Source: Sinohyriopsis cumingii
Lineage: Eukaryota; Mollusca; Bivalvia; Unionida; Unionidae
Assembly: GCA_028554795.2 (NCBI GenBank)
Contig: CM068825.1
Span: 158,043,053 to 158,107,052 of the forward strand
Direction of reading: 5' to 3'
Length of the DNA stretch: 64,000 bases
Positions within the stretch are counted from its first letter, which is position 1. Each line of letters starts with the position of its first letter. Shown in pieces: positions 23,381 to 32,301 of the stretch. The translations under genes and the position numbers were made by a program. The notes beneath the pieces are model-generated. The model saw only the letters and a list, made by a program, of their open reading frames with translations. It was not told the origin of the DNA and ran no database searches.

Positions 23381-25069
23381 ATGCCTCGAAAGTGTGTTAA
23401 TACCGCGGACAATTTTTGCTATATTTGTGGGGAAGTGACATTTGCCAACCAGAAGAAAAGTATCAATTCTCAAGTGAAGAAGGCATATCATCTTTACTTC
23501 GGATGCAAGGTTGGTGACCAAGACAAGCCTTGGGCTCCGCATATATGCTGTGCTACATGTACAACACAGCTTTCACAGTGGTTGAATTGCAAAAGGTCAT
23601 CAATGCCGTTTGCAGTCCCAATGGTGTGGAGAGAGCCAAGCAACCACCTAAATGACTGTTACTTCTGCTTGGTTCCTCCTCTTTCCGGCGGAATAACGAA
23701 GCGAAAGAAGTCGAGAATAGTCTACCCAAACATTCCGTCTGCATTGAGACCAGTTCCACATGGTGAGGGACTTCCTATTCCAGAACCTCCAGCAGAATAT
23801 TCTCTTGATTCATCTGACGAAGACAAAGGTGAGTCGACCTGTTCTTCTCCTGGTCCATCAGCATGCAGTGATCCAGATTTTCACTGTGGTGCATCATCAA
23901 CCCCACACAGAATAACACAGGAAGAACTAAATGACCTGATTCGTGATTTGGACTTATCAAAGAACAAGGCAGAATTGCTAGGATCAAGACTCCAACAATG
24001 GAATCTTCTAGAAGAAGATGTCACAATTACTGCATATCGAAAGCGCCACCAGCAATTGGAGCCTTTCTTCAGAAAGGAAAGTAATCTGATATTCTGTTCC
24101 GATATTGAGGGCCTCGTGAATGCTTTAAAAATCACTCATGACCCACAAGAATGGAGACTATTTGTGGACTCTTCGAAACTGAGTCTCAAGGCTGTGCTTT
24201 TGCACAATGGAAACATTCTTCCATCTATTCCAGTAGCGTATGCTGTCCACATGAAAGAGACATACGATAACTTAAGGCAGCTACTGAATTCCATTGAGTA
24301 TAACAAGTACAGCTGGCACCTCTGTGGTGATTTGAAGGTAGTTGCCCTTTTAATGGGACTGCAGCAAGGATATACAAAATACATGTGTTTCTTATGCGAG
24401 TGGGATAGCCGAGCAAGGGAAATGCACTACATGAGGAAGGAATGGACTCACAGGCAGAATGTAGCCATTGGAGAGAAGAATATCCAACACCCAGCTCTGG
24501 TTGAGGCTCAGAAAATCTTGCTACCACCCCTTCACATCAAACTAGGTTTGATGAAGAACTTCGTGAAAGCCATTGACCGGACTTTGCCAGCATTCCGATA
24601 CCTGCATGAAAAATTCCCTCGACTCAGCGAAGCAAAGATTAAAGAGGGAGTTTTTGTGGGTCCTCAGATTCGAGAGCTTTTCAAAGATGACCGGTTCAAC
24701 AACTTGCTGGAAGGTGACGCGAAACAAGCATGGAATGCTTTTCGCCTAGTTTCTACAAACTTCCTCGGAAATGTTAGGGCAGAAAACTATAAGGAACTAG
24801 TAGAAGACATGTTGATGAAGTATAAGAAACTTGGCTGCAATATGTCTCTAAAGATTCACTTCCTTCATTCCCATTTGGATTTCTTTCCTAGCAACTGTGG
24901 TATTGTTAGTGATGAACACGGCGAACGTTTTCATCAAGATATCGCAACAATGGAACAAAGATACCAGGGAAAATGGTCCACTACAATGCTGGCTGACTAC
25001 TGCTGGACACTCCTCAGAGATGCTCCCGAACAGCTGTACAAGAGACAGGCGAAGAAATCTAAGATGTAG
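23381..25069 (+). CDS. Transposon-type protein of an unnamed invertebrate family (possible RNase H-like transposase)
   Basis: An intact, intronless 562-codon frame on the strand opposite to the host gene. The N-terminus is a Cys-rich putative zinc module (C5, C13, C16 in NFCYICGEVTF, then CCATC and DCYFC). A low-complexity Ser/Pro segment follows near residues 140-175. The C-terminal half has well-spaced acidic residues: LFVDSSKLSLKAVLLHNG, LCGDLKVVALLMGLQQGYTK, CFLCEWDSR and SDEHGERFHQDIA. I recognise this architecture from many invertebrate 'uncharacterized protein' models that look transposon-borne, but I cannot name the superfamily. The acidic residues would fit a DDE/RNase H-fold transposase; that is inference. 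The nearby inverted repeats support a mobile origin. Confidence 0.75.
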   Translation: MPRKCVNTADNFCYICGEVTFANQKKSINSQVKKAYHLYFGCKVGDQDKPWAPHICCATCTTQLSQWLNCKRSSMPFAVPMVWREPSNHLNDCYFCLVPPLSGGITKRKKSRIVYPNIPSALRPVPHGEGLPIPEPPAEYSLDSSDEDKGESTCSSPGPSACSDPDFHCGASSTPHRITQEELNDLIRDLDLSKNKAELLGSRLQQWNLLEEDVTITAYRKRHQQLEPFFRKESNLIFCSDIEGLVNALKITHDPQEWRLFVDSSKLSLKAVLLHNGNILPSIPVAYAVHMKETYDNLRQLLNSIEYNKYSWHLCGDLKVVALLMGLQQGYTKYMCFLCEWDSRAREMHYMRKEWTHRQNVAIGEKNIQHPALVEAQKILLPPLHIKLGLMKNFVKAIDRTLPAFRYLHEKFPRLSEAKIKEGVFVGPQIRELFKDDRFNNLLEGDAKQAWNAFRLVSTNFLGNVRAENYKELVEDMLMKYKKLGCNMSLKIHFLHSHLDFFPSNCGIVSDEHGERFHQDIATMEQRYQGKWSTTMLADYCWTLLRDAPEQLYKRQAKKSKM

Positions 25070-25232
25070 TCAATGACTTGATTTTTTATAGGTAGGCTAT
25101 TACAGTTGACCTTTTACTATTGGAATGCATTTCGTTATGTAAACATTAATTTCTTGCAGATTACAAAAGAACTAGAGCCAATTTTGCAATTTGACTGTCA
25201 TATTCGTGTTCAGCACATAAAAATTGATAAGA

Positions 25233-26407
25233 ATTGACTAATTTTATTTCAGTAACATGACTTTTGTAAAAATTTGTTGTCCAGTGAGTTGTATCATAAC
25301 AAGCAGTCACAATTATAAGTTCTCAATTGCCTTTGAATATTATTCTTCTATTAAATTTTTAGTACTAAACATCACAAAATAAATGAACAATATCAATACA
25401 TCAACATAATGGTGACACAACAATATGCAAATATAGCCTTGAGTTACTGCATTATTGGAACTCCTATGTTTATGGCCAAGCTGTGTTCTTGCCAGGGCCT
25501 TTTACTATAGAAGTCCCAATACACTATCATTTTGTCCTGCTACACTCCAGAACCTGCTGATATGTGATGCACCAACCAGTGCCAACGTTTTCTTGCTTCC
25601 GGTTAACTGCTAAAACTTCAGTTGGTTAAAAAACACCTAAGTCAAAGCCTATCACTCAAAGAACATATGCTCTTACCTCTCCTGGGTATGTAATCAAGAT
25701 AATCCAGAATAATTACTCCACTAACTTAGCTGTTATCTTTTGTATCCGACTACTGATGTATGACTTGTGATGCTGGTTTTGTCCTGACACTGACATAGTC
25801 TAATGATGATCGGCCAGCAATTATGGAGTCTACTGGTAGTGTGCTATATATATATATCAGTCTTTGCAACAACCAACTCAAATAATATGACAGATATTAC
25901 TTTTTATGATATGCTGATTCTTGAGGCTTATTTTAAAAAATGGACCAGATAAAATAATAACTATCCCATCTCTTTCCATTTTCATTGCCTATTATGTTAA
26001 TAGACATGGAAAAATACTGACTCCTTGATTGACGACATTTTTTAAAAACTGGTGACAAAATATTGAGCTGGGCAATATTTTTTACAATTTTTTTTAACCC
26101 AGCAACATCCCTGCTACCCACTAATATTAATTTATACTTTTGGGATGACAATGTGTTTTTTAAACATTTTATGATGCTAATGCATGCTAACCCTGATGTT
26201 ATGAAAAAATTTCAGGAAAATCACTGCCAGGACTTTATAACATTTTTCAAAGGAGGACTCCAAATTTCAAATCCTAGTAGGAACCCTGTTTATTATTGGT
26301 GCTTTACTGTACATGTATATGAACTGCAATTTTACTAATTACATGCATTATGAAATAAAGATAAAACAAGTTTTTAATCTTGCTCTTGATTTATATCATT
26401 GCTATAT
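25233..26407. other. Intron sequence without visible genes
   Basis: AT-rich non-coding sequence. The 91-codon open frame at 26063-26338 has no recognisable features. Confidence 0.5.
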
Positions 26408-26625
26408 AGATGTGTGTGTGTGTGTATGTATTTAGATTTTTAACATAGCATTTTAAAAAATTCAGTCATATAGCTATGGTGTCTGCAGTGTGGCAGATTA
26501 TAGTAATGTCTAGCACTGAAGCATCATGCCACAGACATTTAGTATCATGTCCCACCCAGTCCCATTATCTTGACACCAGGATGACCAGTCCTAACACTAA
26601 CCTCTTAATGCTGAACACCAGTAGT
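26408..26625 (-). mobile_element. Partial tRNA-derived SINE, family A (copy 5)
   Basis: Begins with a (TG)n run and carries the tail and middle of the family (TGTCTAGCACTGAAGCATCA, GTCCCACCCAGTCCCATTAT). It stops before the tRNA-like head, so it is truncated at its 5' side. Confidence 0.8.
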
Positions 26626-26747
26626 GTGTGCATGTTGCTTCCAAAGCAATGACATTTAATTTGCAACCCTTATATTGGCTAAGAGGTTCAGAAAAAATAA
26701 GCTAATACTATTACCCACTCATGTTATTTCCAAATCTACTTCATCCA

Positions 26748-26940
26748 AAAGTGGTGGTTCAGTGGTTACTGGATTCATGATCAGAAGGATATGGGTTCAA
26801 TCCCACCATCAGACATGTTGTGATGGAATACTGTCAGCTCCATATAAGCTCAGCATGTTGCAGTATGATAAAATACCAGTCCAACCTTGCCTTAAGACTA
26901 TCCCAGCCAAAACACCCCAAAAAGTCAAGATATAAAGTGT
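26748..26940 (+). mobile_element. tRNA-derived SINE-like element, family C
   Basis: A tRNA-like head on the plus strand with box A-like TGGTTCAGTGGTTACTGG and box B GGTTCAATCCC, spaced as in a tRNA, followed by an unrelated roughly 130-bp body. No second copy was found in the window, so the SINE status is inferred from the head alone. Confidence 0.55.
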
Positions 26941-27419
26941 TTGTATTGATTGCCTGTCACATGCAAAAGTAGACCCATACTGCAAGCCTGCAAGTGATAT
27001 AATGGCAATATATATAATGTGAATGCAAAGATGCAGATTTTGACAAGATTAATACTATAACAGCCAAGGTTCTCTGGGATGGTCTAATCTGTGTAAAAGT
27101 ATGTGTACTTTCTAATATAGACACATGAAAATTCAAGCTGCCAAGTATTTGGTAGGCAAGTTTTCCTGTCAACAATCTACTGTTATTTTATCTGTTTCTA
27201 AATATTAAGTATGAATCACGCAGGCTATCAAAGGTCAAGGTTTGTAAAGGTATTAGATGAAGCCCCACAGGTTAGATGTTAGCTGACAGATTATGCCACC
27301 TGTTAATCAACTCCCAGCAGCTAATGATCATTTTGATCAAAAGACTAATTGCATTCACATGTGCTTTGGCACCTCACATTCATAAGTAACACTCAGCATA
27401 CTATTATTCCATTGTATAA

Positions 27420-28601
27420 TAAATCCTTCTACATATATTATATTCTTTATTAATAGTTTTTGCTAAAATACTGCATGCATTCATCTAAGTTAAAACAAAA
27501 TTATATAGCAATAAAGATATACTTCTATCATTAAGCACAAAATCACATTTACATTTGAAGATCACATAATTAAGCATATGAAATCATTTCTGAATTACTC
27601 ATTTTCCTTTATAACAACCTAAATTTGTTTTACCAATGTTTAAGCCGCTTTTTGCAGGTGGTCTGCTTTTTTCCACTTCTTTCAGTTACAGTAATTATTT
27701 TCTCCAGCCTTAAAACTTGTCTCTTTTTTGTTGGAAGTTCATCCATTGTTATTAAGGTTCTAGGTGTTAAAATCATTAGTGCTCATTTGTAATATCAAAC
27801 CTAAAGACAATTTTGACTGGGCATGAGAAAATATGAAAACTCTATAATGTGCATTGCATATCTAACAATGAATGAGATAAAAAGAAACAATTATCTCATC
27901 CAGAAAAAAAAACGTTTACTCAGAGACAAAAGTAAACGGAACCATTCCACGATGACATACAGGGATTAACTCTATAAGCAAAATGTGTAACTCGGTCACA
28001 ACAACATGAATAGATGACAGCTTTGTGATTGGGATGCAATCACTTAACATTAGGGGGAAATACAACAAACATCACAAGTCTTGAACACTATCAATCAAAT
28101 ATCACAAACGATTCTCTCTTGCTGGTTTAATAGGCAATTACCTTATTCATCCTTGGCAATAAGGATTAACTCTATAGACAATATATGCGACCACTACGTC
28201 AACTTTGGCACTACAATGGCATTTCATGACATGTACATTAGCCTGGTTTATGGACTGTAGCATCTATCACCGGTAGCAACAATCCATTTTTTTAAATATT
28301 CCTTTTATGTTTGTTTTTGATCAGAACAATCATTACTAATCAAGTGGTCATTGTAAGAACTGATTACATATAGGTCCATGGTGTCTGTTCTCGCAATATG
28401 GTCGTTGATATGGATACAGGGTCCTATGATAAGGCCAGGAAGCAGACTAAGTGCAGGAATACTTAGTTTGGTTCCCTCTTTTTTTATGCTCCCTGCTTGC
28501 TCACCTCTACATGAATAGTGGAGAACAATGCAGGGAGCATATGAAGCAGGGAACCAGACTTTGAAATAAACTACATATACTTTAGTCTGATTTACGACAT
28601 A
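27420..28601. repeat. Dispersed repeat, left part (Polinton target)
   Basis: Diverged but collinear with 51940-52905: both contain ATTCTTTATTAATAGTTTTT, AAAGATATAC, then TCAAGTGGTC and TGTCTGTTCT in the same order. The copy continues to the right of the Polinton at 49022-49340. The Polinton was therefore inserted into one copy of an old repeat of about 1.3-1.5 kb. No coding capacity was recognised. Confidence 0.8.
28596..28601. other. Left target-site duplication, GACATA
   Basis: The six bases immediately outside the left terminal inverted repeat are identical to the six bases immediately outside the right one (49022-49027). A 6-bp duplication is the hallmark of Maverick/Polinton integration by a retroviral-type integrase. 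Confidence 0.95.
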
Positions 28602-28910
28602 AGTAGTGAAAGGGGATACCCTAGCGTCAATGGGAAAAAGCATTAAAAAAAACCTTGGGACAATCTGGCATCAATGGAAAATTAACATGGAGAAAAATCG
28701 TGGGACAATCTAGCTTCAAGGGGAATTTAACATGGGAATAAATTGTGGGACAATCTAGCGTAAAGGGGAATGGAACATGGGATTTTTTTTTTTTAAAAAA
28801 AAAATTTTTTAAATTTAAATTTAAATTTAAATTTTTAAAAAAGGGGTAGGCAATTCAAAGGCTATCTCTTTTCGAGAAATATGGGGGCCCTGAAAAGGGC
28901 CTTTGGGTTT
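28602..28910. repeat. Left terminal inverted repeat, with subterminal 45-bp repeats
   Basis: Inverted copy of 48712-49021 with few mismatches. It contains 3.6 tandem 45-bp units (starts at 28621, 28665, 28710 and 28755; core GGGACAATCTAGCGTCAAGG). A self-complementary T/A block follows (about 28782-28842, runs of TTTAAATTTAAA), then a histone-type 3' stem-loop at its inner edge. The repeat array could serve as integrase or replication-protein binding sites; this is inference. Confidence 0.95.
28862..28901 (-). terminator. Histone-type 3' stem-loop and purine-rich downstream element (SL1)
   Basis: On the minus strand GGCCCTTTTCAGGGCC (28886-28901) fits the histone mRNA stem-loop consensus (6-bp stem, 4-nt UUUC loop, AAA just upstream). 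GAAAAGAGATAG (28862-28873) follows, resembling a U7-binding downstream element. The stem begins 22 nt after the stop codon of the gene at 28924-29310. It lies inside the left terminal inverted repeat. Confidence 0.85.
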
Positions 28911-28923
28911 TCTTCTTCTTCTT

Positions 28924-29310
28924 CTAATTTCTTCTTTTTCTCCACCAAGTTCTTATTTTATCTCCTACACTCTTCTTCCCTTTCTTTTTTTTCTTCTCCT
29001 CCTCTTCTTTCTTCTTCTCTTCCTCCTCTTCTTTCTTCCTCTTTTCATTTTCTTCTTCTTTTTCAATTTTTTCGTTCCATTTGCGTATTCTTATTCTTTC
29101 CTCTTCATCCTCCTTCTCCTCCTTTATCTCTTTCATTACACCACTAATCTTGTCCTTTGCTTTTCTTAAGTTATTAATTTCCATCTTTACACGATGGGGA
29201 CTATAGGAATAATGGTCTTCAACGAGTCTTATTAGCATCTGTTCCATTATTCCTAAGTTGTCTAAAACGTCTTGCAAGGTTTGTATTTTGTCCATTTGGT
29301 TTGACGCCAT
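28924..29310 (-). CDS. Small charged coiled-coil protein L1 (histone-type 3' end)
   Basis: A 128-codon frame, ATG at 29308-29310. The N-terminal third contains LQDVLDNLGIMEQMLIRLVE and HRVKMEINNLRKA. The rest is an almost uninterrupted Glu/Lys/Arg helix ending in a basic tail (KIRTWWRKRRN). It resembles the neighbouring L2 and L3 proteins in layout, so the three look like diverged duplicates. A TATAAG box lies 50 bp upstream and the shared promoter cassette lies beyond it. The transcript ends at a histone-like stem-loop in the TIR. Function unknown; the position, promoter and 3' end suggest a regulatory early protein. Confidence 0.75.
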   Translation of the reverse strand: MASNQMDKIQTLQDVLDNLGIMEQMLIRLVEDHYSYSPHRVKMEINNLRKAKDKISGVMKEIKEEKEDEEERIRIRKWNEKIEKEEENEKRKKEEEEEKKKEEEEKKKKKGKKSVGDKIRTWWRKRRN

Positions 29311-29359
29311 CTTCTTTTTATTCTTTGCAGAATGGTTTGAACAACGAACACTGTGGGTT

Positions 29360-29435
29360 CTTATAGTGAAAGCGCGGACGTGAAGGAAAACATCCCCCTA
29401 ATAACATAAAATTGATCTTACCTAGATCATGACCG
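29360..29435 (-). promoter_or_regulatory. Early-type promoter cassette of L1
   Basis: On the minus strand GGGGGATGTTTTCCTTCACG then TCCGCGCTTTCACTATAAG (29360-29400) is preceded by a block containing ATGATCTAGGTAAGATCAAT. The same block and core recur upstream of L2; the core alone recurs upstream of L3. The TATA-like TATAAG is about 50 bp from the ATG. Confidence 0.8.
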
Positions 29436-29670
29436 AACATCGCGCGTATGTGAAGGAAAACATCCCCCTACTTTCTCATTTCATATAATATAACCACAAC
29501 TATACTCTCTACATACGCTAAGAAACCCATAATCTACTATTCACACAAACTTACGTTAACGGTTACAAACAAAAAACACACAAACACACAAACACATACA
29601 CTCTCACTATAAATAAAGAGTTAGTGTTTATATTTACACTACTCTACCTACACACATTGGCAAATCGATC

Positions 29671-29713
29671 GTTATTTCTTTTCTAGAGTATTGGGGTAGC
29701 CCTGAAAAGGGCT
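29671..29713 (-). terminator. Histone-type 3' stem-loop (SL2)
   Basis: On the minus strand AGCCCTTTTCAGGGCT (29698-29713) is followed by ACCCC and then by the purine-rich AGAAAAGAAATAA. The outer G-C pair of the histone consensus is replaced by A-T, but pairing is preserved. It starts 27 nt after the L2 stop codon. Confidence 0.82.
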
Positions 29714-29740
29714 GTTTTTTTGAACTCCTGATGCACCTAT

Positions 29741-30049
29741 CTAATGGTTGCACCGTCCTGGCCTGGCGCCGCACACACATCTTCTTCCCCAGTCTTCTTT
29801 CACCTTTCTTCTGGGAAGCGCAGAGGGAGGATGATTCGCTTCAACACCCCAATCCTCTGTCTCGGGAATATTGAACGACATCCTCTCTTCTCTTTTCTTT
29901 TCCTCTTCTTCCCTCTCTCTTCTCTCCTCCTCTTCTTTCTTCATTCTTGCTTCTTCTATGATAGCCTCCGCTGATAGTTCGTTTACTATGCGCCTGGCAT
30001 ATTCCAGGTGCATCTGGAGTTCTAACAGTTTCACTATTCTGCTAATCAT
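29741..30049 (-). CDS. Small charged protein L2 (histone-type 3' end)
   Basis: 102 codons from the ATG at 30047-30049; an in-frame TTG lies 15 bp upstream, but the ATG is about 54 bp from the TATA box, matching its relatives. The N-terminus MISRIVKLLELQMHLEYARR is helical, followed by an Arg/Glu coiled coil and a Pro/basic tail with CVCGARPGRC. It probably descends from the same ancestor as L1 and L3. Function unknown. The 3' flank (29586-29720) is nearly identical to that of L3 (30388-30524), so the gene cassette was duplicated as a unit. Confidence 0.72.
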   Translation of the reverse strand: MISRIVKLLELQMHLEYARRIVNELSAEAIIEEARMKKEEEERREREEEEKKREERMSFNIPETEDWGVEANHPPSALPRRKVKEDWGRRCVCGARPGRCNH

Positions 30050-30100
30050 TCTTGTGTTGATCAATCAACAAGGGTAGCTAGACTGCCCAGCGAGTTTCAA

Positions 30101-30174
30101 TTTATAGTGAAAGCGCGGACGTGATGGAAAACATCCCCCTAATAACATAAAATTGATCTTACCTAGATCATGAC
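30101..30174 (-). promoter_or_regulatory. Early-type promoter cassette of L2
   Basis: On the minus strand the same core as at L1 (GGGGGATGTTTTCC, CACGTCCGCGCTTTCACTAT, TATAAA at 30101-30106). The upstream ATGATCTAGGTAAGATCAAT block is also present. Confidence 0.8.
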
Positions 30175-30474
30175 CCAAAACAACGCGCGGACCTAAAAGA
30201 AACACTCACTCACTTTTTTATGCTACCCATCACTATTGTAAAATTTTTTATAAATCACTTCAATAGACTATCCACATAAGCAAAGCAATTCAATCTAACC
30301 CCAAACATACACCTCTAACAGCCAAGAAAAACAAACATCATTTTAATCTACTATCCCTACCAACGTACTTAACCACTTACTAACACAAACACACAAACAC
30401 ATACACTTCCACTATTAATAAAGAGTTAGTGTTTATTTTCACACTACTCTACCTACACACATTGGCAAATGGAT

Positions 30475-30517
30475 CGTTATTTCTTTTCTAGAGTATTGGG
30501 TAGCCCTGAAAAGGGCT
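30475..30517 (-). terminator. Histone-type 3' stem-loop (SL3)
   Basis: On the minus strand AGCCCTTTTCAGGGCT (30502-30517) is followed by ACCC and AGAAAAGAAATAA, identical to SL2. It starts 28 nt after the L3 stop codon. Confidence 0.82.
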
Positions 30518-30545
30518 GTTTTTTTGTTTGCTATGGCATTCTTTT

Positions 30546-30893
30546 TTAGTTTCTAAGAATGCGATGTCCTCTGAGGATAGACTTTCTGGCAATAGGTCTG
30601 CTTCTTCGGAAAGAGAAGAAGAACTCTTTGGTGTCGATACGGCAATCGACAAAGCCTCTGTCAGCTTCAGGTTGTTGTTGTTGCTGCTGTTGCTGCTGTC
30701 TCTGAAGTCTGTACTTCTCTGTCCATTCTTCTTTTTCCCTGTTCATTTCTTCTCTGAAGAGCTCTTCTATCAGGTCTTCAGTGATTTTTAACATTCTCAC
30801 ATTCTCTATTTCTTCTGGCTTCGGTATCAGACTGTGTCTGACCCTATGCAGATTCATGTAGGCTTCGTTGAGCTTAGCTAGTTTGGAGCACAT
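30546..30893 (-). CDS. Small charged, poly-Gln protein L3 (histone-type 3' end)
   Basis: 115 codons from the ATG at 30891-30893; an upstream in-frame TTG is less likely given the 55-bp spacing to the TATA-like box. The protein has an N-terminal helical part (KLAKLNEAYMNLHRVRHSLI), a Glu-rich middle, a run of nine Gln and a basic tail. It parallels L1 (HRVKMEINNLRKA) and L2 in order and charge. Function unknown; a DNA- or protein-binding regulator would fit, but that is a guess. Confidence 0.72.
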   Translation of the reverse strand: MCSKLAKLNEAYMNLHRVRHSLIPKPEEIENVRMLKITEDLIEELFREEMNREKEEWTEKYRLQRQQQQQQQQQPEADRGFVDCRIDTKEFFFSFRRSRPIARKSILRGHRILRN

Positions 30894-30944
30894 CTTCGTA
30901 GGAGGATGAGTCGACAATGGATGGTTAGACTGGGAACAAACCGG

Positions 30945-30990
30945 TTCTTAAAGTCAAAGCGCGGACGTGAAGGAAAACATCCCCCACACG
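30945..30990 (-). promoter_or_regulatory. Early-type promoter cassette of L3
   Basis: On the minus strand TGGGGGATGTTTTCCTTCAC then GTCCGCGCTTTGACTTTAAG. The TATA position carries the weaker TTTAAG. The second upstream block seen at L1 and L2 is absent. Confidence 0.75.
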
Positions 30991-31102
30991 GTTTTTCGAG
31001 CCGCAACGTTCATGAGAGGGATAGTAAGAAATGAAAGAGCATCAATCCAACATTCTTATAGCTAAACAAAAGACAAAAGCATTTTTTCAAAACACAACAT
31101 TT

Positions 31103-31108
31103 TTTATT
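31103..31108 (-). terminator. Polyadenylation signal downstream of the protease gene
   Basis: AATAAA on the minus strand about 110 nt after the protease stop codon. No histone-like stem-loop is found here, so the structural gene block appears to use ordinary polyadenylation. Confidence 0.6.
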
Positions 31109-31218
31109 CAAAAATCACTTAACACTAAACAACAACTCTAACATTTTTAACAATAATCCAACACTATAACATCAAACAATTGTTTTCAAATCACAAACAT
31201 TTTTTCTCAATGCACAAT

Positions 31219-31779
31219 CTACTTTAAACTGGGCTGACAACGTTGTGAATGAAATTGTGATTTCCACTGTTGGAAATCATTAGGCCATTGATGGACACTA
31301 CGTTTCCTAGCTTGAGACAAAAGATAAGCATAATGGTCACAAAACCATCGATCTACTTTCACATCGTTTCTAGCAGAAGAACGAGGATCGAAATGAGTCA
31401 CTAAATGTTCTAAGGAATAGCCCAGGCTGCGATGATGCAGAAAATACACACAGTACTGTCCACACACCAAGGAATCTGTGCCTTGTAATTTCACATTATT
31501 GAATCGGGTGGTTTGAGCATTTCTTCTCATAAAGTCGATGATATCGTCTTCCAAAGGGGGCAATCCGTACGAATCAAAATATTCCACACATCCTTCTTGA
31601 GGAAAGTAGACGGCTACCCAGTGGGTTCCTGGGAGATGACTGTCGTCCGTGTTGATCACGTAAGCTTGATGGTCTTTAGGTTTGCGATGAGGGAGTTCAT
31701 CTTTAGCACAGACGACAGGATTCCAAGAAGCTGTATACGAACTGTGGTTCAAAAGGTAATAAAGTTCCCAGGTATCCAT
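31219..31779 (-). CDS. Adenain-like cysteine protease (Polinton PRO)
   Basis: 186 codons, ATG at 31777-31779. It shows the adenovirus protease signature in order: His53 in GTHWVAVYF, Asp69 in EYFDSYG, Gln99 in KLQG and Cys106 in SLVCGQYC. The seven-residue Gln-to-Cys spacing is that of adenain. These proteases mature capsid and core proteins in the particle. The gene is the last of the minus-strand structural block, downstream of the capsid genes. All catalytic residues are present and the frame is intact. Confidence 0.95.
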   Translation of the reverse strand: MDTWELYYLLNHSSYTASWNPVVCAKDELPHRKPKDHQAYVINTDDSHLPGTHWVAVYFPQEGCVEYFDSYGLPPLEDDIIDFMRRNAQTTRFNNVKLQGTDSLVCGQYCVYFLHHRSLGYSLEHLVTHFDPRSSARNDVKVDRWFCDHYAYLLSQARKRSVHQWPNDFQQWKSQFHSQRCQPSLK

Positions 31780-31807
31780 TGATTTGTGTGTGTTTTTTTG
31801 TTCTTCT

Positions 31808-32296
31808 TCACAGGTAATAATAAGTCATCAATTCGATCCTGACTTTTTGCTTGAAAATGTCTGACGAATAAACGGTTATTCGTTCTGTTTCCTCACTCTG
31901 ATTCAGGAGAGCTTCGATACGATGGATCTCTTGAGTGGTTAATGGTGGACAAGAATGTTCACACAAGTCTTTATACCACTGGTGCAACACGTCTTTGTTC
32001 GAGATGAGGCTCCAAGCTTCGTCCAGAAACTCGTCCAATTTTTCTTCTTGACTCAACATCAGGCATTTATCGTGTTGAATTTGACTGGGATGATCGTTTT
32101 GACATCCATAGCAATTTTTCTTGATCAATTCCGTCATTTTGTCGACCAAGTGTTTGGCAAAACAGGAGACTAAATGGGCTTCTTGTTCTGGCCATCTCGA
32201 TTTCATCATGATCACTTCTTCTTCTTTTTCCACGGTCTCCTTACATTCCATCTCCAAAGTTTCTCCACTAGGTAAAGAGGGATAACAGTCTTCCAT
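31808..32296 (-). CDS. Conserved Polinton protein with CxGC...DHPSQ motif, function unknown
   Basis: 162 codons. A central motif NCYGCQNDHPSQIQHDKCLM contains three Cys and two His residues that could bind zinc. I have seen similar motifs in many animal Polintons between the protease and capsid genes. The flanks are acidic. It lies 28 bp upstream of the protease ATG and 5 bp downstream of the capsid gene stop, so it is probably part of the same transcription unit. No enzymatic signature. Confidence 0.8.
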   Translation of the reverse strand: MEDCYPSLPSGETLEMECKETVEKEEEVIMMKSRWPEQEAHLVSCFAKHLVDKMTELIKKNCYGCQNDHPSQIQHDKCLMLSQEEKLDEFLDEAWSLISNKDVLHQWYKDLCEHSCPPLTTQEIHRIEALLNQSEETERITVYSSDIFKQKVRIELMTYYYL

Positions 32297-32301
32297 ACCT
32301 T

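Larger units (their letters stand above)
22940..25232 (+). mobile_element. Candidate TIR DNA transposon carrying a 562-codon ORF
   Basis: The 5' flank of the ORF contains TGTGCCGAACACGAATATAA and TGTATTGGCTCTC. About 110 bp after the ORF's stop the opposite strand reads TGTGCTGAACACGAATATGA and AAAATTGGCTCTA in the same order. This imperfect inverted repeat of about 50 bp brackets the intronless ORF, as in a class II transposon. The outermost ends and a target duplication could not be fixed, so coordinates are approximate. Confidence 0.6.

Noticed and set aside
26675-26935. 86-codon ORF as a gene
   Set aside because: It overlaps a tRNA-like SINE head; the translation is incidental.
28886-28901. 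Hairpins read as bacterial-type intrinsic terminators
   Set aside because: Eukaryotic context; fixed 6-bp stem, UUUC loop, ACCCA and downstream purine block fit histone 3' ends, and not all are followed by a T-run on the coding strand.
28881-29169. Plus-strand ORFs rich in Phe/Ser/Leu near the left end
   Set aside because: Antisense shadows of the Lys/Glu-rich L1 gene.
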